A DNA stretch of 48,008 nt from Oscillospiraceae bacterium (GTDB lineage Bacteria > Bacillota > Clostridia > Lachnospirales > Lachnospiraceae). Below the pieces are notes generated by a model. It had not been told where the DNA came from, made no database searches, and worked only from the letters and a program-made list of their open reading frames with translations. Position 1 is the stretch's first letter, and the number at the start of each line of letters is the position of its first letter. A program made the translations under genes and the position numbers. Shown here piece after piece: positions 1 to 10,400 of this stretch. The stretch is from positions 1-48,008 of the forward strand of contig JAETOO010000024.1 in assembly GCA_021771715.1 (NCBI GenBank), written 5' to 3'.

Positions 1-122
1 TTCTGAGCTACACCCTTCTTACCATCCAGCATAATGTTGTTGATAAGCTTGGTAACTACTTTGTTGTTGTATAACGGGTCTGCTAAAACGTCTCTTTTCT
101 GAGTATGTCCTTTACGTGGCAC
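1..122 (-). CDS. rpsG: 30S ribosomal protein S7, N-terminal part (cut by window start)
   Basis: This is the first 40 or so residues of S7, the primary assembly protein of the 30S head that contacts the 3' domain of 16S rRNA. The N-terminus reads [15 protein letters not shown] and continues into [17 protein letters not shown], both typical of S7. The start is GTG at 120-122, preceded at 8 bases by a strong AAGGAGGG ribosome binding site, so it is not an ATG-start gene. It lies downstream of rpsL on the same strand after a 194-base spacer, the usual str-operon order. The rest of the gene lies outside the window. Confidence 0.95.
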   Translation of the reverse strand, partial: MPRKGHTQKRDVLADPLYNNKVVTKLINNIMLDGKKGVAQ

Positions 123-316
123 GTTACTTCCCTCCTTAATAATCATTAGATCACAGGTACTCACAACAATAGTTCCCGCACGCCTCGCGGCGTACACTGC
201 TGCGTCTCATGCAAGGACTTCTATCATAACCCCGCAACCACCTGGTTATACGAACTCCGGCATAAGGTGAAACGAAATATTGCTTAACTGTGATACTCTA
301 ACCGAACTATGCGATC
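123..316 (-). other. rpsL-rpsG intercistronic spacer
   Basis: This 194-base spacer holds no gene. On the minus strand it contains a short hairpin (ACGCC/GGCGT around 184-197) and no intrinsic terminator, so rpsL and rpsG are probably co-transcribed. In E. coli the rpsL-rpsG spacer carries the S7 autoregulation site; whether this one does is not shown by the sequence. Confidence 0.4.
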
Positions 317-739
317 TTATTTCTTAGCGTCCTTCGGTCTCTTAGCGCCGTACTTGGAACGGGCCTGTCTTCTCTTTGCAACACCTGCGGTATCAAGTGT
401 TCCTCTGACGATATGGTATCTGGTACCCGGAAGGTCCTTTACTCTGCCGCCGCGGATCAGGACAACGCTGTGCTCCTGAAGGTTATGTCCCTCACCCGGG
501 ATATAGCTCGTTACTTCGATTCCGTTTGACAGACGTACTCTGGCGATCTTACGAAGCGCTGAGTTCGGCTTCTTCGGCGTAGCGGTCTTTACTGCGGTGC
601 AGACGCCTCTCTTCTGCGGGGAAGAGGTATTGGTCTGCTTCTTCTGAAGGGAATTGAATCCTTTCTGGAGAGCCGGTGCAGTAGACTTCTTAACAGATGT
701 CTGTCTGCCTTTTCTTACTAACTGATTAAATGTTGGCAT
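317..739 (-). CDS. rpsL: 30S ribosomal protein S12
   Basis: S12 sits at the decoding centre of the 30S subunit. The protein is 140 residues, longer than E. coli S12 (124), because of the Firmicutes-type N-terminal insertion after RKGRQ. The signature loops [11 protein letters not shown] and [10 protein letters not shown] are present, with Lys at both positions where substitutions cause streptomycin resistance, so the allele looks drug-sensitive. I chose ATG at 737-739, eight bases after AGGAGG; an in-frame GTG three codons upstream overlaps that ribosome binding site and is unlikely. A near-consensus promoter lies at 829-857. The gene is separated from rpoC by an inserted VanZ-like gene and a Fic gene. 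Confidence 0.97.
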   Translation of the reverse strand: MPTFNQLVRKGRQTSVKKSTAPALQKGFNSLQKKQTNTSSPQKRGVCTAVKTATPKKPNSALRKIARVRLSNGIEVTSYIPGEGHNLQEHSVVLIRGGRVKDLPGTRYHIVRGTLDTAGVAKRRQARSKYGAKRPKDAKK

Positions 740-828
740 TACTTTCACCTCCTGAATTCGTGAGCCGTAGCTCCTGCGGTTGCGATTAAAAGCATAACAA
801 ATGCGCGTTCGTCCACACGCACCCTGAT

Positions 829-857
829 ATTATACTTATGAGGGGAGCGGTTGTCAA
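829..857 (-). promoter_or_regulatory. Sigma-A promoter of rpsL-rpsG
   Basis: The minus strand has a perfect consensus TTGACA (852-857), a 17-base spacer and TATAAT (829-834). The A-rich GCTTGACA context resembles the other ribosomal promoters in the window. It lies 90 bases upstream of the rpsL start. Confidence 0.9.
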
Positions 858-897
858 GCGGTTTTGCGGGAAATATCTTAGGATTTTATGAAATCAC

Positions 898-926
898 TGG
901 ACAGACTGCGCTCGTAATGATAAAAT
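898..926 (+). promoter_or_regulatory. Sigma-A promoter of the VanZ-like gene
   Basis: TGGACA (898-903), a 17-base spacer and TAAAAT (921-926) lie on the plus strand, 40 bases before the ATG at 967. It is back to back with the rpsL promoter. Confidence 0.75.
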
Positions 927-966
927 AACGTGAACTTTTCAGGGGGTTTTGAAAGGGGATTTTTCT

Positions 967-2061
967 ATGAAAATTGTGAGTGCATTGTTGAAGCCGTTGT
1001 CGTTTGTGCCGGCACTTTGTCTGATGTATCTGATTTTTTCGTTTTCTGCGCAGGACGGGGCGACCTCCTCGCAGCTGAGCTACAAGGTGAGCTACAAGAT
1101 CGTGGAGACCGGCGGAAAGATCCTGGGGGAGCCGCTGGAGCCCTGGGAGATCGACAGCATCGCGACCCGTTTTCACGGCATCGTCCGGAAGCTGGCGCAC
1201 ATGACGGAGTACTTCGCCCTGGCCGTCTCGGTCGCGTTTCCGCTGTACGTCTACGGGCTGCGCGGGGTCTGGCTGATGCTGGTCGCCGGGTTCTTCTGCG
1301 TCGCGTTCGCCTGCGGGGATGAGTATCACCAGTCCTTCGTCGCGGGCCGCGGGCCGTCCAAGCGCGATGTGCTGATTGACTCCTTCGGGGTCTTCTGGGG
1401 CATTGTCCTGGTGCGCATCGTCGGCTGGACCGGGCGCAAGACGCTCTTCCGGCCCTTCAGCAGAGACCATATAAATAGGAAGAAAAAAAGACAGGAGAAA
1501 AGCAGTGAGTATACGGGGCAGCCGTACCCGGAGGGAGGATTTCAGAATCCACCGCATCAAAATGGGGGGAATCCGCCCTACCAGAATGCAGGATATCAAA
1601 ATCCGCCATATCAGGGCAACGGCTACCCGAACAGTGGATACCAGAATCAGCCCTATCAGGGCAACGGCTATCCGAACGGCGGATACCAGAATCCGCCCTA
1701 CCAAGGCGGTGGATATCCGAATCCGCCATATCCGAATGGCAGGAATCAAAATCAGCCGTACCAGAACGGAGCTTATCCGAACCAGCCGTATCCAAATAGC
1801 GGATATCCGAATCCGCCCTACCAGGACCGTCCTCCGTATGCTTCCGCCGACGAGGAGGATTACGTGTCCGACAAGCTCGCGGAGGATATGTCGCTGCGCC
1901 GGCTGATGCACAATATCAAAGAGCAGAAAACCGAAGCGCGCAGAGAACATGTCGCCACACGACGCTACGCAAAAAAGAAGCCTGTGGACGGAGTCGAGAT
2001 TGATGAAATTGATCTGGACGGGGAGGAAACGGACGAGCCGTTTGACGACGATTTAATGTAG
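967..2061 (+). CDS. VanZ-like membrane protein with Pro/Asn/Gln/Tyr/Gly repeat tail
   Basis: Residues 1-160 form a VanZ-like domain: hydrophobic helices at about 7-27, 83-115 and 137-155, the FSFSAQDG motif near 25, RKLAHMTEYFALA at 74-86 and DEYHQSFVAGRGPSKRD at 118-134. VanZ-family proteins are small membrane proteins, one of which gives low-level teicoplanin resistance; the role of most is unknown. After a basic patch (RKKKRQEK, 171-178) the protein runs into about 108 residues (183-290) of degenerate tandem repeats built on PYQNxGYPN, then a charged C-terminus ending in a very acidic run (DEIDLDGEETDEPFDDD). ATG at 967 follows AAGGGG by 8 bases; an upstream TTG at 949 lacks a site. The tail should be cytoplasmic or wall-facing depending on topology. 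It is not part of the usual rpoC-rpsL order. Confidence 0.85.
   Translation: MKIVSALLKPLSFVPALCLMYLIFSFSAQDGATSSQLSYKVSYKIVETGGKILGEPLEPWEIDSIATRFHGIVRKLAHMTEYFALAVSVAFPLYVYGLRGVWLMLVAGFFCVAFACGDEYHQSFVAGRGPSKRDVLIDSFGVFWGIVLVRIVGWTGRKTLFRPFSRDHINRKKKRQEKSSEYTGQPYPEGGFQNPPHQNGGNPPYQNAGYQNPPYQGNGYPNSGYQNQPYQGNGYPNGGYQNPPYQGGGYPNPPYPNGRNQNQPYQNGAYPNQPYPNSGYPNPPYQDRPPYASADEEDYVSDKLAEDMSLRRLMHNIKEQKTEARREHVATRRYAKKKPVDGVEIDEIDLDGEETDEPFDDDLM
1513..1836 (+). repeat. Degenerate tandem repeat coding for PYQNxGYPN-type units
   Basis: Inside the VanZ-like gene the DNA repeats units of about 30-36 bases such as ggctacccgaac and ccgccctaccag in one frame for about 320 bases. Each unit encodes Pro-Tyr-Gln-Asn or Pro-Asn-x-Gly-Tyr. 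Codon variation between copies shows the array has drifted. Confidence 0.85.
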
Positions 2062-2105
2062 GTCGTCTGCGGCGTCGTGTCTGTTGACGATAATCTAAAG
2101 GTCAT

Positions 2106-2132
2106 GACCACCGGCTGAACCGGTGGTCTTTT
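2106..2132 (+). terminator. Intrinsic terminator after the VanZ-like gene
   Basis: GACCACCGG (2106-2114) pairs perfectly with CCGGTGGTC (2120-2128) around a 5-base loop, followed by TTTT on the plus strand, 44 bases after the VanZ stop. Confidence 0.85.
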
Positions 2133-2150
2133 CAAAAAATTCTGATTGTT

Positions 2151-3248
2151 TTAAATCTTTTTCAAAATCTGCTTCACATTCCTCCGTGCAAATTCACTCA
2201 GAGAATATGACCGTATTCTTGCTTTTACAATATTGGGAACCAAAAATCCCTGCTTGCAAAGATTTGCGCACCGATTAATGATCGTCTTATTGGTTACTCC
2301 CATCATTCTACTCACTTCAATCGGCGCAAAATCATATAGCCTCTCTTTTAGCAGAAAGCCAATCAGTTCCTTTTCCTTCTTATTCAAATATGACAGACTA
2401 CCTTCTACCTCATCCTTTTCTGACTTTTTCGACAGCTCACATACCTTTTTGGAATACAACTCCATCATTCTCAAAAAATACATGATCCATATTTCTGGAT
2501 GCGGAGGATTATCCCTCCCTAAATAATATAAAGCGGGCAATCCCATTTGCAAAGATTCATAATACTCCTCCGGATCATAGGCAAAATACTCTTCCAAGGA
2601 ACCAATTCCCTGAAATCCATAGCCATAATAGTCCAAAATATATCCTGACATTAGCCTTGCCGTTCTTCCATTTCCGTCTTCAAATGGATGAATGGTAACC
2701 AGCTGATAATGTACCACCGCCGCAATGATTAATGGGTGATCATCTGTCGTATTCACATAATCAATCAGCTCATTCAACAATTCCGGAATATCCACATACT
2801 CTGGCGGAATATACTCGGGATGTCCGCTTTCCGCATCATACACGGCAAACAAAATGCCCGGCGGCATTGCTCCCCGCAAGCCGATTTTTTCCTTTGAAGC
2901 CCCCTTCTCTACCAACGCCTGCACTGCCAAAAGCAATTCTTTTGAAAATCTCTCTTTCTGTTCTAATTTTTCTTCCAAAAAAGTAAGCGCCAGAAAGTAA
3001 TTACGAATTTCCTGTTCCGGTTTTAAAAAATGCTTATGCGGATCGCTTTCAATCGCTTTATCCGCCTGCGCCTCTGTAAGCGGATTTCCCTCAATTTTAT
3101 TGGATGCATAGGAGCTCTTTTTCTTCGAGTTCTTTCTCAAACGATTTTTGGTCATTGGCGGCAACTTAATATTCCTGAAAGAAAAGCGGTTCTCATCAAT
3201 CGCAGATATCAGCTTTAAAATATCATTTGTAAGCACAATTTTAATCAA
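2151..3248 (-). CDS. Fic family protein, class II (probable AMP-transferase) with C-terminal winged helix
   Basis: Fic enzymes transfer AMP (or other nucleotides) from NTPs to target-protein hydroxyls. The catalytic motif HPFEDGNGRTAR is complete at residues 187-198. An N-terminal inhibitory motif of the [S/T]xxxE[G/N] type, SNKIEGN, is at 49-55, which makes this a class II, self-inhibited Fic. The C-terminal 80 residues look like a winged helix-turn-helix (around PIEVSRMMGVTNKTIINR), seen in many stand-alone Fic proteins. The start is TTG at 3246-3248, eight bases after AGGGGG; the nearby ATG is out of frame. No antitoxin-like small gene is adjacent. The gene is clearly AT-richer than its neighbours and lies between rpoC and the VanZ-like gene, so it was probably acquired by transfer. 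Target unknown. Confidence 0.9.
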   Translation of the reverse strand: MIKIVLTNDILKLISAIDENRFSFRNIKLPPMTKNRLRKNSKKKSSYASNKIEGNPLTEAQADKAIESDPHKHFLKPEQEIRNYFLALTFLEEKLEQKERFSKELLLAVQALVEKGASKEKIGLRGAMPPGILFAVYDAESGHPEYIPPEYVDIPELLNELIDYVNTTDDHPLIIAAVVHYQLVTIHPFEDGNGRTARLMSGYILDYYGYGFQGIGSLEEYFAYDPEEYYESLQMGLPALYYLGRDNPPHPEIWIMYFLRMMELYSKKVCELSKKSEKDEVEGSLSYLNKKEKELIGFLLKERLYDFAPIEVSRMMGVTNKTIINRCANLCKQGFLVPNIVKARIRSYSLSEFARRNVKQILKKI

Positions 3249-3381
3249 GTCATATTCCCCCTCTCTTTCAAATCATCCTGGTACAATTATACCCTCTATG
3301 CGCAGGAAAATCCATTAAAATTACACTATTTTTTCACTATTTTTCACTTATCTCACAGGATTAGAGGAACAGTATTCTCCC

Positions 3382-3427
3382 AAAAACGGGAGGCCCCGCA
3401 TATTTCTCTGCGTGGCCTCCCGTTTTT
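3382..3427 (-). terminator. Intrinsic terminator after rpoC
   Basis: CGGGAGGCC (3387-3395) pairs with GGCCTCCCG (3414-3422), with an inner CGCA/TGCG extension. The A-run at 3382-3386 gives a U-tract on the minus strand, and a T-run at 3423-3427 makes the element symmetrical and able to act in both directions. It insulates the rpoBC operon from fic. Confidence 0.92.
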
Positions 3428-3522
3428 ATTTCTCTAACTATTTTTACAGCTCCTATTGCTGCATCGCTTTTTACTTTTCTTTCTTCTACCCAGCTGCTGC
3501 TTTTGCTGTTGTCATTCCTGTC

Positions 3523-6500
3523 TTACTCTTCCGGTGCTTCCTCCGCGTCAGCCTCCGCATCCACTGCCTCAGCCTCGACAGCCTCTGCCTCTGCATCCGC
3601 TTCCTCGGCCTCAACACTCTCTGTGTCTGCCTCCGGTGCGTCCGTCTCCGGATTCAATGCATCCTCGTCCGCCTCCGCGGGCTCCATTGCCTCCGGCTCG
3701 TCGCCCATCTCGGACAGGTTCAGCTCCATCTCATCCGTCACAGCCTCCGTGTCATCCGTCTCCGGAAGATCCAGCTCCTCCGGCTGCTCGTAGAGATAAT
3801 CGTCCGTCCCTGAGGTGTCAATCTGGATGTTGCGGTAGCGCTTCATTCCGGTACCTGCCGGGATCAGCTTACCGATGATGACGTTCTCCTTCAGGCCCAT
3901 CAGCGGGTCAACCTTGCCCTTGATCGCCGCCTCGGTCAACACCTTCGTCGTCTCCTGGAAGGATGCCGCAGACAGGAAGGAATTGGTCGCCAGGGATGCC
4001 TTCGTGATACCCAGGATCACGCGCTTGCCCTCTGCGGGCGTCTTGCGCTCCTCCGGCGAAAGTCCCTGATTCTCCTCCTCGATCTTCCGGTTTGCATCCT
4101 CAAAATCGAGGATATCGACCAGCGTGCCCGGGAGGAACTCGGTGTCCCCGTTGTCCTCGATGCGGATCTTCTTCAGCATCTGGCGCACGATGACCTCGAT
4201 GTGCTTGTCATTGATCTCAACACCCTGCAGACGGTACACACGCTGCACCTCGCGCAGCATGTAGTCCTGCACCGCCTCGACACCCTTGATCTTCAGGATG
4301 TCATGCGGGTTCACACTACCTTCTGTCAGCGCATCGCCGGCCTCGAGATACTGTCCGTCGACCTGCTTGATGCGGGAACCGTACGGGATCAGGTACGTCT
4401 TCGACTCACCCGTCTCATCGTTCGTCACCACAACCTCGCGCTTTTTCTTTGTATCCTTCAGCATCGCATGTCCGGCAATCTCCGTGATAATCGCGAGTCC
4501 CTTCGGCTTTCTCGCCTCGAACAGCTCCTCGACACGCGGAAGACCCTGTGTGATATCGCCGCCTGCCACGCCGCCGGTGTGGAAGGTACGCATCGTCAGC
4601 TGCGTGCCCGGCTCACCGATCGACTGCGCCGCGATGATTCCGACGGTCTCGCCGACCTGTACCGGCTCGCCGGTCGCCATGTTCGCGCCGTAGCACTTCG
4701 CACAGATACCGACATGGGAGCGGCAGGTCAGGATCGTACGAACCTTGATCTTCTTAAACTGCTCGCCCTTCTCGTCCACGCCGTCCTTCATGATGCGCGC
4801 CGCGCGTTTCGGTGTGATCATGTGGTTCGCCTTCACGATGACCTCGCCGTCCGCAGTCTTGATATCCTGGCACGCAAAACGCCCTGTGATACGCTCCTGC
4901 AGACTCTCGATCTCCTCCTTGCCGTCGGAGAACTGCTTCACATACATGCCCGGGATCTCGCCTTCGCCGTCCCAGCAGTCCGTCTCACGGATGATCAGCT
5001 CCTGCGACACGTCCACCAGACGTCTGGTCAGATAACCCGAGTCAGCCGTACGAAGTGCCGTGTCGGACAGACCCTTTCGTGCTCCGTGCGCGGACATGAA
5101 GTACTCCAGTACGTCCAGTCCCTCACGGAAGTTCGACTTGATCGGCAGCTCGATCGTGTGTCCGGTCGTATCCGCCATCAGGCCTCGCATGCCGGCCAGC
5201 TGCTTGATCTGTTTATCCGATCCACGCGCTCCGGAATCTGCCATCATGAAAATATTGTTGTACTTGTCGAGGCCGCCCAGCAGCGCCTTGGTCAGCGCAT
5301 CGTCGGTCTCCTTCCAGGTCTCGATGACCTCCTTGTAGCGCTCCTCGTCCGTGATCAGGCCGCGCTTGTAGTTCCGCGTGATCCGGTCCACAACCTCCTG
5401 CGCGTTCTTGATCATCTCCGGCTTCTGCGGCGGGACGGTCATATCGGAAATCGAGACGGTCATCGCCGCGCGCGTCGAGTACTTGTAGCCCATCGACTTG
5501 ATGCTGTCGAGCACCTCAGCCGTCTTCGTCGCCCCGTGCGTGTTGATTACCTTCTCAAGGATCTGCTTCAGGCCCTTCTTGCCCACGAGGAAGTCAACCT
5601 CCAGCTTCAGCTCGTTGCCCGGCACCGACCGGTCCACAAAGCCGAGGTCCTGCGGGAGAATCTCGTTGAAGAGGAATCTTCCGAGCGTGGAATCCACGTT
5701 GCCGGTGACGACTCTGCCGTCCTCCAGCCGCTTCGTGCAGCGCACCTTGATCTTGCTCTGCAGCGTGATATATTTGTTCTCGTACGCAAGAATCGCCTCG
5801 CTGACACTGCGGAAGAACTTGCCCTCGCCCAGCGCCCCCGGCCTCTCCTGCGTCAGATAGTAGATGCCAAGCACCATGTCCTGCGACGGGACAGCCACCG
5901 GGCCTCCGTCGGACGGCTTCAGAAGGTTGTTCGGGGAGAGCAGCAGGAACCGGCACTCGGCCTGCGCCTCCACGGACAGCGGAAGATGTACCGCCATCTG
6001 GTCGCCGTCGAAGTCCGCGTTGAACGCGGTACAAACGAGCGGGTGCAGCTTGATCGCCTTACCCTCTACCAGGATCGGCTCAAATGCCTGGATGCCGAGT
6101 CTGTGCAGTGTAGGCGCACGGTTCAGCATCACCGGATGCTCCTTGATCACATCCTCGAGCACATCCCACACCTGCGGCTCCAGCCGCTCGACGCTCTTCT
6201 TCGCGCTCTTGATGTTGTGGGAGATCCCGTTTGCCACCAGCTCTTTCATGACAAACGGCTTGAACAGCTCGATCGCCATCTCTTTCGGAAGACCGCACTG
6301 GTAGATCTTCAGCTCCGGTCCCACGACGATAACGGAACGTCCCGAGTAGTCGACACGCTTGCCCAGAAGGTTCTGGCGGAAACGCCCGGACTTACCCTTG
6401 AGCATATCGGAGAGCGACTTCAGCGCACGGTTGCCCGGTCCGGTGACCGGACGGCCGCGGCGGCCATTGTCGATCAGCGCGTCCACTGCCTCCTGGAGCA

Positions 6501-7383
6501 TGCGCTTCTCATTGCGGACGATGATGTCCGGCGCGCCGAGCTCCAGCAGTCTCTTCAGACGGTTGTTTCGGTTGATGATACGGCGGTACAGATCGTTCAG
6601 GTCGGAGGTCGCAAAACGGCCGCCGTCGAGCTGTACCATCGGGCGGAGGTCAGGCGGAATCACCGGAATCACGTCCATCACCATCCACTCCGGGCGGTTT
6701 CCGGACTCGCGGAACGCCTCCACGACCTCAAGGCGCTTGATGATGCGCGCGCGCTTCTGGCCGCTGGACTCCTTGAGGCCCCTCTTGAGCTCCTCGGACT
6801 CCTTGTCCATGTCGATCGCCTTCAAAAGCTCCTGAATCGACTCCGCGCCCATACCTGCGCGGAACGCGTTGCCCCACTTTTCTTTCGCTTCCTGGTACTC
6901 CTTCTCGGTCAGGACCTGCTTGTAGGTCAGGTCCGTCTTGCCCGGGTCGAGCACGATATAGTTTGCAAAATACAGAACCTTCTCCAGGGTGCGCGGGGAA
7001 AGGTCCAGCATCAGTCCCATGCGGGACGGGATGCCCTTGAAATACCAGATGTGTGATACCGGCGCTGCGAGCTCAATGTGGCCCATGCGCTCACGGCGCA
7101 CGCTCGACTTCGTAACCTCTACGCCGCAGCGGTCACAGATTACGCCCTTGTAGCGGATTTTCTTGTACTTTCCGCAGTGGCACTCCCAGTCCTTGCTCGG
7201 TCCGAAGATCCGCTCACAGAACAGACCGTCCTTCTCCGGCTTCAGTGTCCGGTAATTGATTGTCTCAGGCTTTTTCACCTCTCCGTGAGACCACTCTCTG
7301 ATCTTCTCAGGGGAAGCCAGCCCGATCTTGATTGCATCAAACGTCATCGGCTGATACACTTCGTTGTTTGCTGTCTCTGGCAT
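3523..7383 (-). CDS. rpoC: DNA-directed RNA polymerase subunit beta'
   Basis: The catalytic subunit that holds the active-site magnesium. The metal-binding motif NADFDGD is at residues 455-461 and the N-terminal zinc site has Cys68, Cys70, Cys83 and Cys86. The protein is 1286 residues. The conserved part ends near [13 protein letters not shown]; the last 85 residues are a low-complexity acidic tail with 39 Asp/Glu and no Lys, Arg or His, rich in Glu-Ala repeats. B. subtilis beta' has only a short extension here. ATG at 7381-7383 follows AAAGGAG. It is 21 bases downstream of rpoB, clearly the same operon, and is closed by the terminator at 3382-3427. Confidence 0.98.
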   Translation of the reverse strand: MPETANNEVYQPMTFDAIKIGLASPEKIREWSHGEVKKPETINYRTLKPEKDGLFCERIFGPSKDWECHCGKYKKIRYKGVICDRCGVEVTKSSVRRERMGHIELAAPVSHIWYFKGIPSRMGLMLDLSPRTLEKVLYFANYIVLDPGKTDLTYKQVLTEKEYQEAKEKWGNAFRAGMGAESIQELLKAIDMDKESEELKRGLKESSGQKRARIIKRLEVVEAFRESGNRPEWMVMDVIPVIPPDLRPMVQLDGGRFATSDLNDLYRRIINRNNRLKRLLELGAPDIIVRNEKRMLQEAVDALIDNGRRGRPVTGPGNRALKSLSDMLKGKSGRFRQNLLGKRVDYSGRSVIVVGPELKIYQCGLPKEMAIELFKPFVMKELVANGISHNIKSAKKSVERLEPQVWDVLEDVIKEHPVMLNRAPTLHRLGIQAFEPILVEGKAIKLHPLVCTAFNADFDGDQMAVHLPLSVEAQAECRFLLLSPNNLLKPSDGGPVAVPSQDMVLGIYYLTQERPGALGEGKFFRSVSEAILAYENKYITLQSKIKVRCTKRLEDGRVVTGNVDSTLGRFLFNEILPQDLGFVDRSVPGNELKLEVDFLVGKKGLKQILEKVINTHGATKTAEVLDSIKSMGYKYSTRAAMTVSISDMTVPPQKPEMIKNAQEVVDRITRNYKRGLITDEERYKEVIETWKETDDALTKALLGGLDKYNNIFMMADSGARGSDKQIKQLAGMRGLMADTTGHTIELPIKSNFREGLDVLEYFMSAHGARKGLSDTALRTADSGYLTRRLVDVSQELIIRETDCWDGEGEIPGMYVKQFSDGKEEIESLQERITGRFACQDIKTADGEVIVKANHMITPKRAARIMKDGVDEKGEQFKKIKVRTILTCRSHVGICAKCYGANMATGEPVQVGETVGIIAAQSIGEPGTQLTMRTFHTGGVAGGDITQGLPRVEELFEARKPKGLAIITEIAGHAMLKDTKKKREVVVTNDETGESKTYLIPYGSRIKQVDGQYLEAGDALTEGSVNPHDILKIKGVEAVQDYMLREVQRVYRLQGVEINDKHIEVIVRQMLKKIRIEDNGDTEFLPGTLVDILDFEDANRKIEEENQGLSPEERKTPAEGKRVILGITKASLATNSFLSAASFQETTKVLTEAAIKGKVDPLMGLKENVIIGKLIPAGTGMKRYRNIQIDTSGTDDYLYEQPEELDLPETDDTEAVTDEMELNLSEMGDEPEAMEPAEADEDALNPETDAPEADTESVEAEEADAEAEAVEAEAVDAEADAEEAPEE

Positions 7384-7404
7384 GGATGGTACTCCTTTCC
7401 CATA

Positions 7405-10400
7405 CTACTCTTCGTCAAAAGTCTCTTCCAGTTCCAGGTAATCATCATCCTGAGGCTCGCTGTCCTCTTCCACATCAACCAGCTCCTCGCCGTCAAACTC
7501 CTGCTGGCTGTAGCCCATCCGGCCAAACGATTCCTCTTCCCTGTTATTGTACTTTCTGTCGCCTTCAATCACGGAGCGCAGGTCTGTATCACCGTAGTCA
7601 ATCGACTCCATGATCTCCACCTCCGTGTTGTCATCCCTCAGGACTCTGACATCCAGGCCAAGGGACTGCAGCTCCTTTAAGAGCACCTTGAAGGACTCCG
7701 GAATACCCGACTCAGGAATATTCTCTCCCTTGATGATCGCCTCGTACGTCTTCACACGTCCGACGACGTCATCCGACTTCACGGTCAGGATCTCCTGCAG
7801 TGTGTACGACGCGCCGTAAGCCTCGAGCGCCCACACCTCCATCTCTCCGAAACGCTGGCCGCCGAACTGGGCCTTGCCGCCCAGAGGCTGCTGGGTCACG
7901 AGGGAGTACGGGCCGGTAGAACGCGCATGGATCTTGTCGTCTACCAGGTGGTGCAGCTTCAGGTAATGCATGTGTCCGATCGTCGTCGGGCTGTCGAAAT
8001 ACTCGCCGGTGCGGCCGTCGCGCAGCAGCACCTTTCCGTCTCTGGAGATCGGCACACCATGCCAGAGCGCCCTGTGCTCCCGGTTCTCATACAGATAGTC
8101 GAGCACCTCCGGAAGCAGCTCCTCCTCGTGCTTTGCCTTAAATTCTTCCCACTCCAGGTTCACGTAATCATTCGCGAGCTCCAGAGTGTCCATGATATCC
8201 TTCTCGTTCGCGCCGTCAAATACCGGCGTCGACACGTTGAAGCCGAGCGCCTTCGCCGCGAGACTCAGGTGAATCTCCAGCACCTGTCCGATATTCATAC
8301 GGGACGGCACGCCCAGCGGGTTCAGCACGATGTCAAGCGGACGTCCGTTCGGGAGGAACGGCATATCCTCGACCGGCAGCACGCGGGATACGACACCCTT
8401 GTTGCCGTGGCGGCCTGCCATCTTGTCGCCGACCGTAATCTTTCTCTTCTGCGCGATGTAGATGCGGACCGCCTGGTTGACTCCCGGCGCCAGCTCATCG
8501 CCATTCTCACGCGTGAACACCTTTGCGTCCACGACGATGCCATACTCACCGTGCGGCACCTTCAGGGAAGTGTCACGCACCTCGCGCGCCTTCTCGCCGA
8601 AAATCGCGCGCAGCAGACGCTCCTCGGCGGTCAGCTCGGTCTCGCCCTTCGGCGTCACCTTTCCGACCAGGATATCCCCGGCGCGCACCTCCGCGCCGAT
8701 GCGGATGATTCCTCTCTCGTCGAGGTCCTTGAGCGCGTCGTCACCGACACCCGGCACGTCGCGCGTGATCTCCTCCGGCCCGAGCTTTGTGTCGCGAGCC
8801 TCGGCCTCATATTCTTCCATGTGGACGGATGTGTACACATCGTCCATCACCAGCTTCTCACTCAGCAGTACGGCGTCCTCGTAGTTGTAGCCCTCCCAGG
8901 TCATGAAACCGATCAGAGGGTTCTTGCCGAGCGCGATCTCGCCGTTCGCCGTCGACGCGCCGTCCGCGATCACATCGCCTGCCTCGACCCGGTCTCCCTT
9001 GAAGACGATCGGGCGCTGATTGTAGCAGTTGCTCTGGTTGCTTCGCGCGAACTTCTTCAGATGATACTCATCCTTCGTGCCGTCTGCACAGCGGATGATG
9101 ACCCGGTTCGACTCGGAGCGCTCCACGACGCCCGCATGCTTTGCCACCACGCACACGCCGGAGTCGACCGCCGTCTTCACCTCCAGCCCGGTGCCCACCA
9201 CCGGAGCCTCGGTCGTCAGAAGCGGAACCGCCTGACGCTGCATGTTCGAACCCATCAGCGCACGGTTCGCGTCGTCGTTCTGCAGGAACGGGATCAGCGC
9301 CGTAGCGACGGAGAACACCATCTTCGGGGAGACATCCATGTAGTCAAACATGCTTCTCTCGTACTCCTGCGTCTCCTCGCGGTAACGGCCGGAGACATTC
9401 TTTCTGACGAAATGTCCGTCCTCGTCCAGCGCCTCGTTCGCCTGCGCTACGTGGTAATTGTCCTCCTCGTCCGCCGTCATGTAGACGACCTCGTCGGTGA
9501 CGCGCGGGTTCTTCGGGTCGGACTTGTCGATCTTGCGGTACGGCGCCTCGACGAAGCCGTACTCGTTGATCCGCGCATAGCACGCCAGGGAGTTGATCAG
9601 ACCGATGTTCGGTCCCTCAGGCGTCTCAATCGGGCACATTCTGCCGTAGTGCGAGTAGTGGACGTCACGCACCTCGAATCCGGCACGGTCTCTCGACAGA
9701 CCGCCCGGTCCCAGAGCGGAGAGACGTCTCTTGTGCGTCAGCTCGCCGAGCGGGTTGTTCTGGTCCATGAACTGCGACAGCTGGGAGGAGCCAAAGAACT
9801 CCTTCACCGCAGCCGTCACCGGCTTGATGTTGATCAGGGACTGCGGGGAAATCCCCTCAATCTCCTGCGTCGTCATGCGCTCGCGCACAACACGCTCCAG
9901 TCTGGACAGACCGATCCGGTACTGGTTCTGCAGCAGCTCGCCGACCGCACGGATCCGGCGGTTGCCCAGATGGTCGATATCGTCATCGTTGCCGATGCCG
10001 TACTCCAGATGGATGTTGTAGTTGATGGACGCGATGATGTCTTCCTTTGTGATGTGCTTCGGAATCAGATCGTGCACGGATCTGTGAATCGCATCCTTGA
10101 TATCGTCGATATTATCATTTTCTTCCAGTATTTTTTCGAGCGCCGGATAGTATACTAACTCCGTAATACCCAGCTCGCGCGGGTTGCAGTCCACGTACGT
10201 GCGCAGATCCACCATCATGCTCGAGAGCACCTTGACGTTGCGCTCCTCGGTCGCAATCATGACGTATGGCACCGCAGCGTTCTGAATCACATCTGCCAGC
10301 TCGCGCGATACCAGCGTGCCGGCCTCTGCGAGCACCTCGCCCGTCGTCGGGTCGATGACATCCTCCGCCAGGGTATGTCCGGCAATCCGGTTGCGCAGCA

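Noticed and set aside
317-748. GTG start for S12 three codons upstream
   Set aside because: It overlaps the AGGAGG ribosome binding site used by the ATG at 739.
886-1950. 354-codon minus-strand frame with repeated hydrophobic Ile/Arg/Val units
   Set aside because: It is the antisense of the VanZ-like gene and its repeat tail; the apparent repeats come from the real repeat on the other strand.
2151-3248. Fic toxin-antitoxin pair
   Set aside because: The inhibitory motif is inside the same protein and no small antitoxin gene is adjacent.
4201-7056. 951-codon plus-strand open frame opposite rpoC
   Set aside because: It is the mirror of rpoC codon use in GC-rich DNA, has no ribosome binding site and no recognisable domain.
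9700-9830. Possible rifampicin-resistance changes in rpoB or streptomycin resistance in rpsL
   Set aside because: The key residues read as the sensitive forms (Ser in RLSALGP of beta; Lys in KKPNS and GRVKDLPG of S12).
7927-10158. 743-codon plus-strand open frame opposite rpoB
   Set aside because: Shadow of rpoB; composition is dominated by Arg/His/Leu as expected from antisense of acidic coding sequence.
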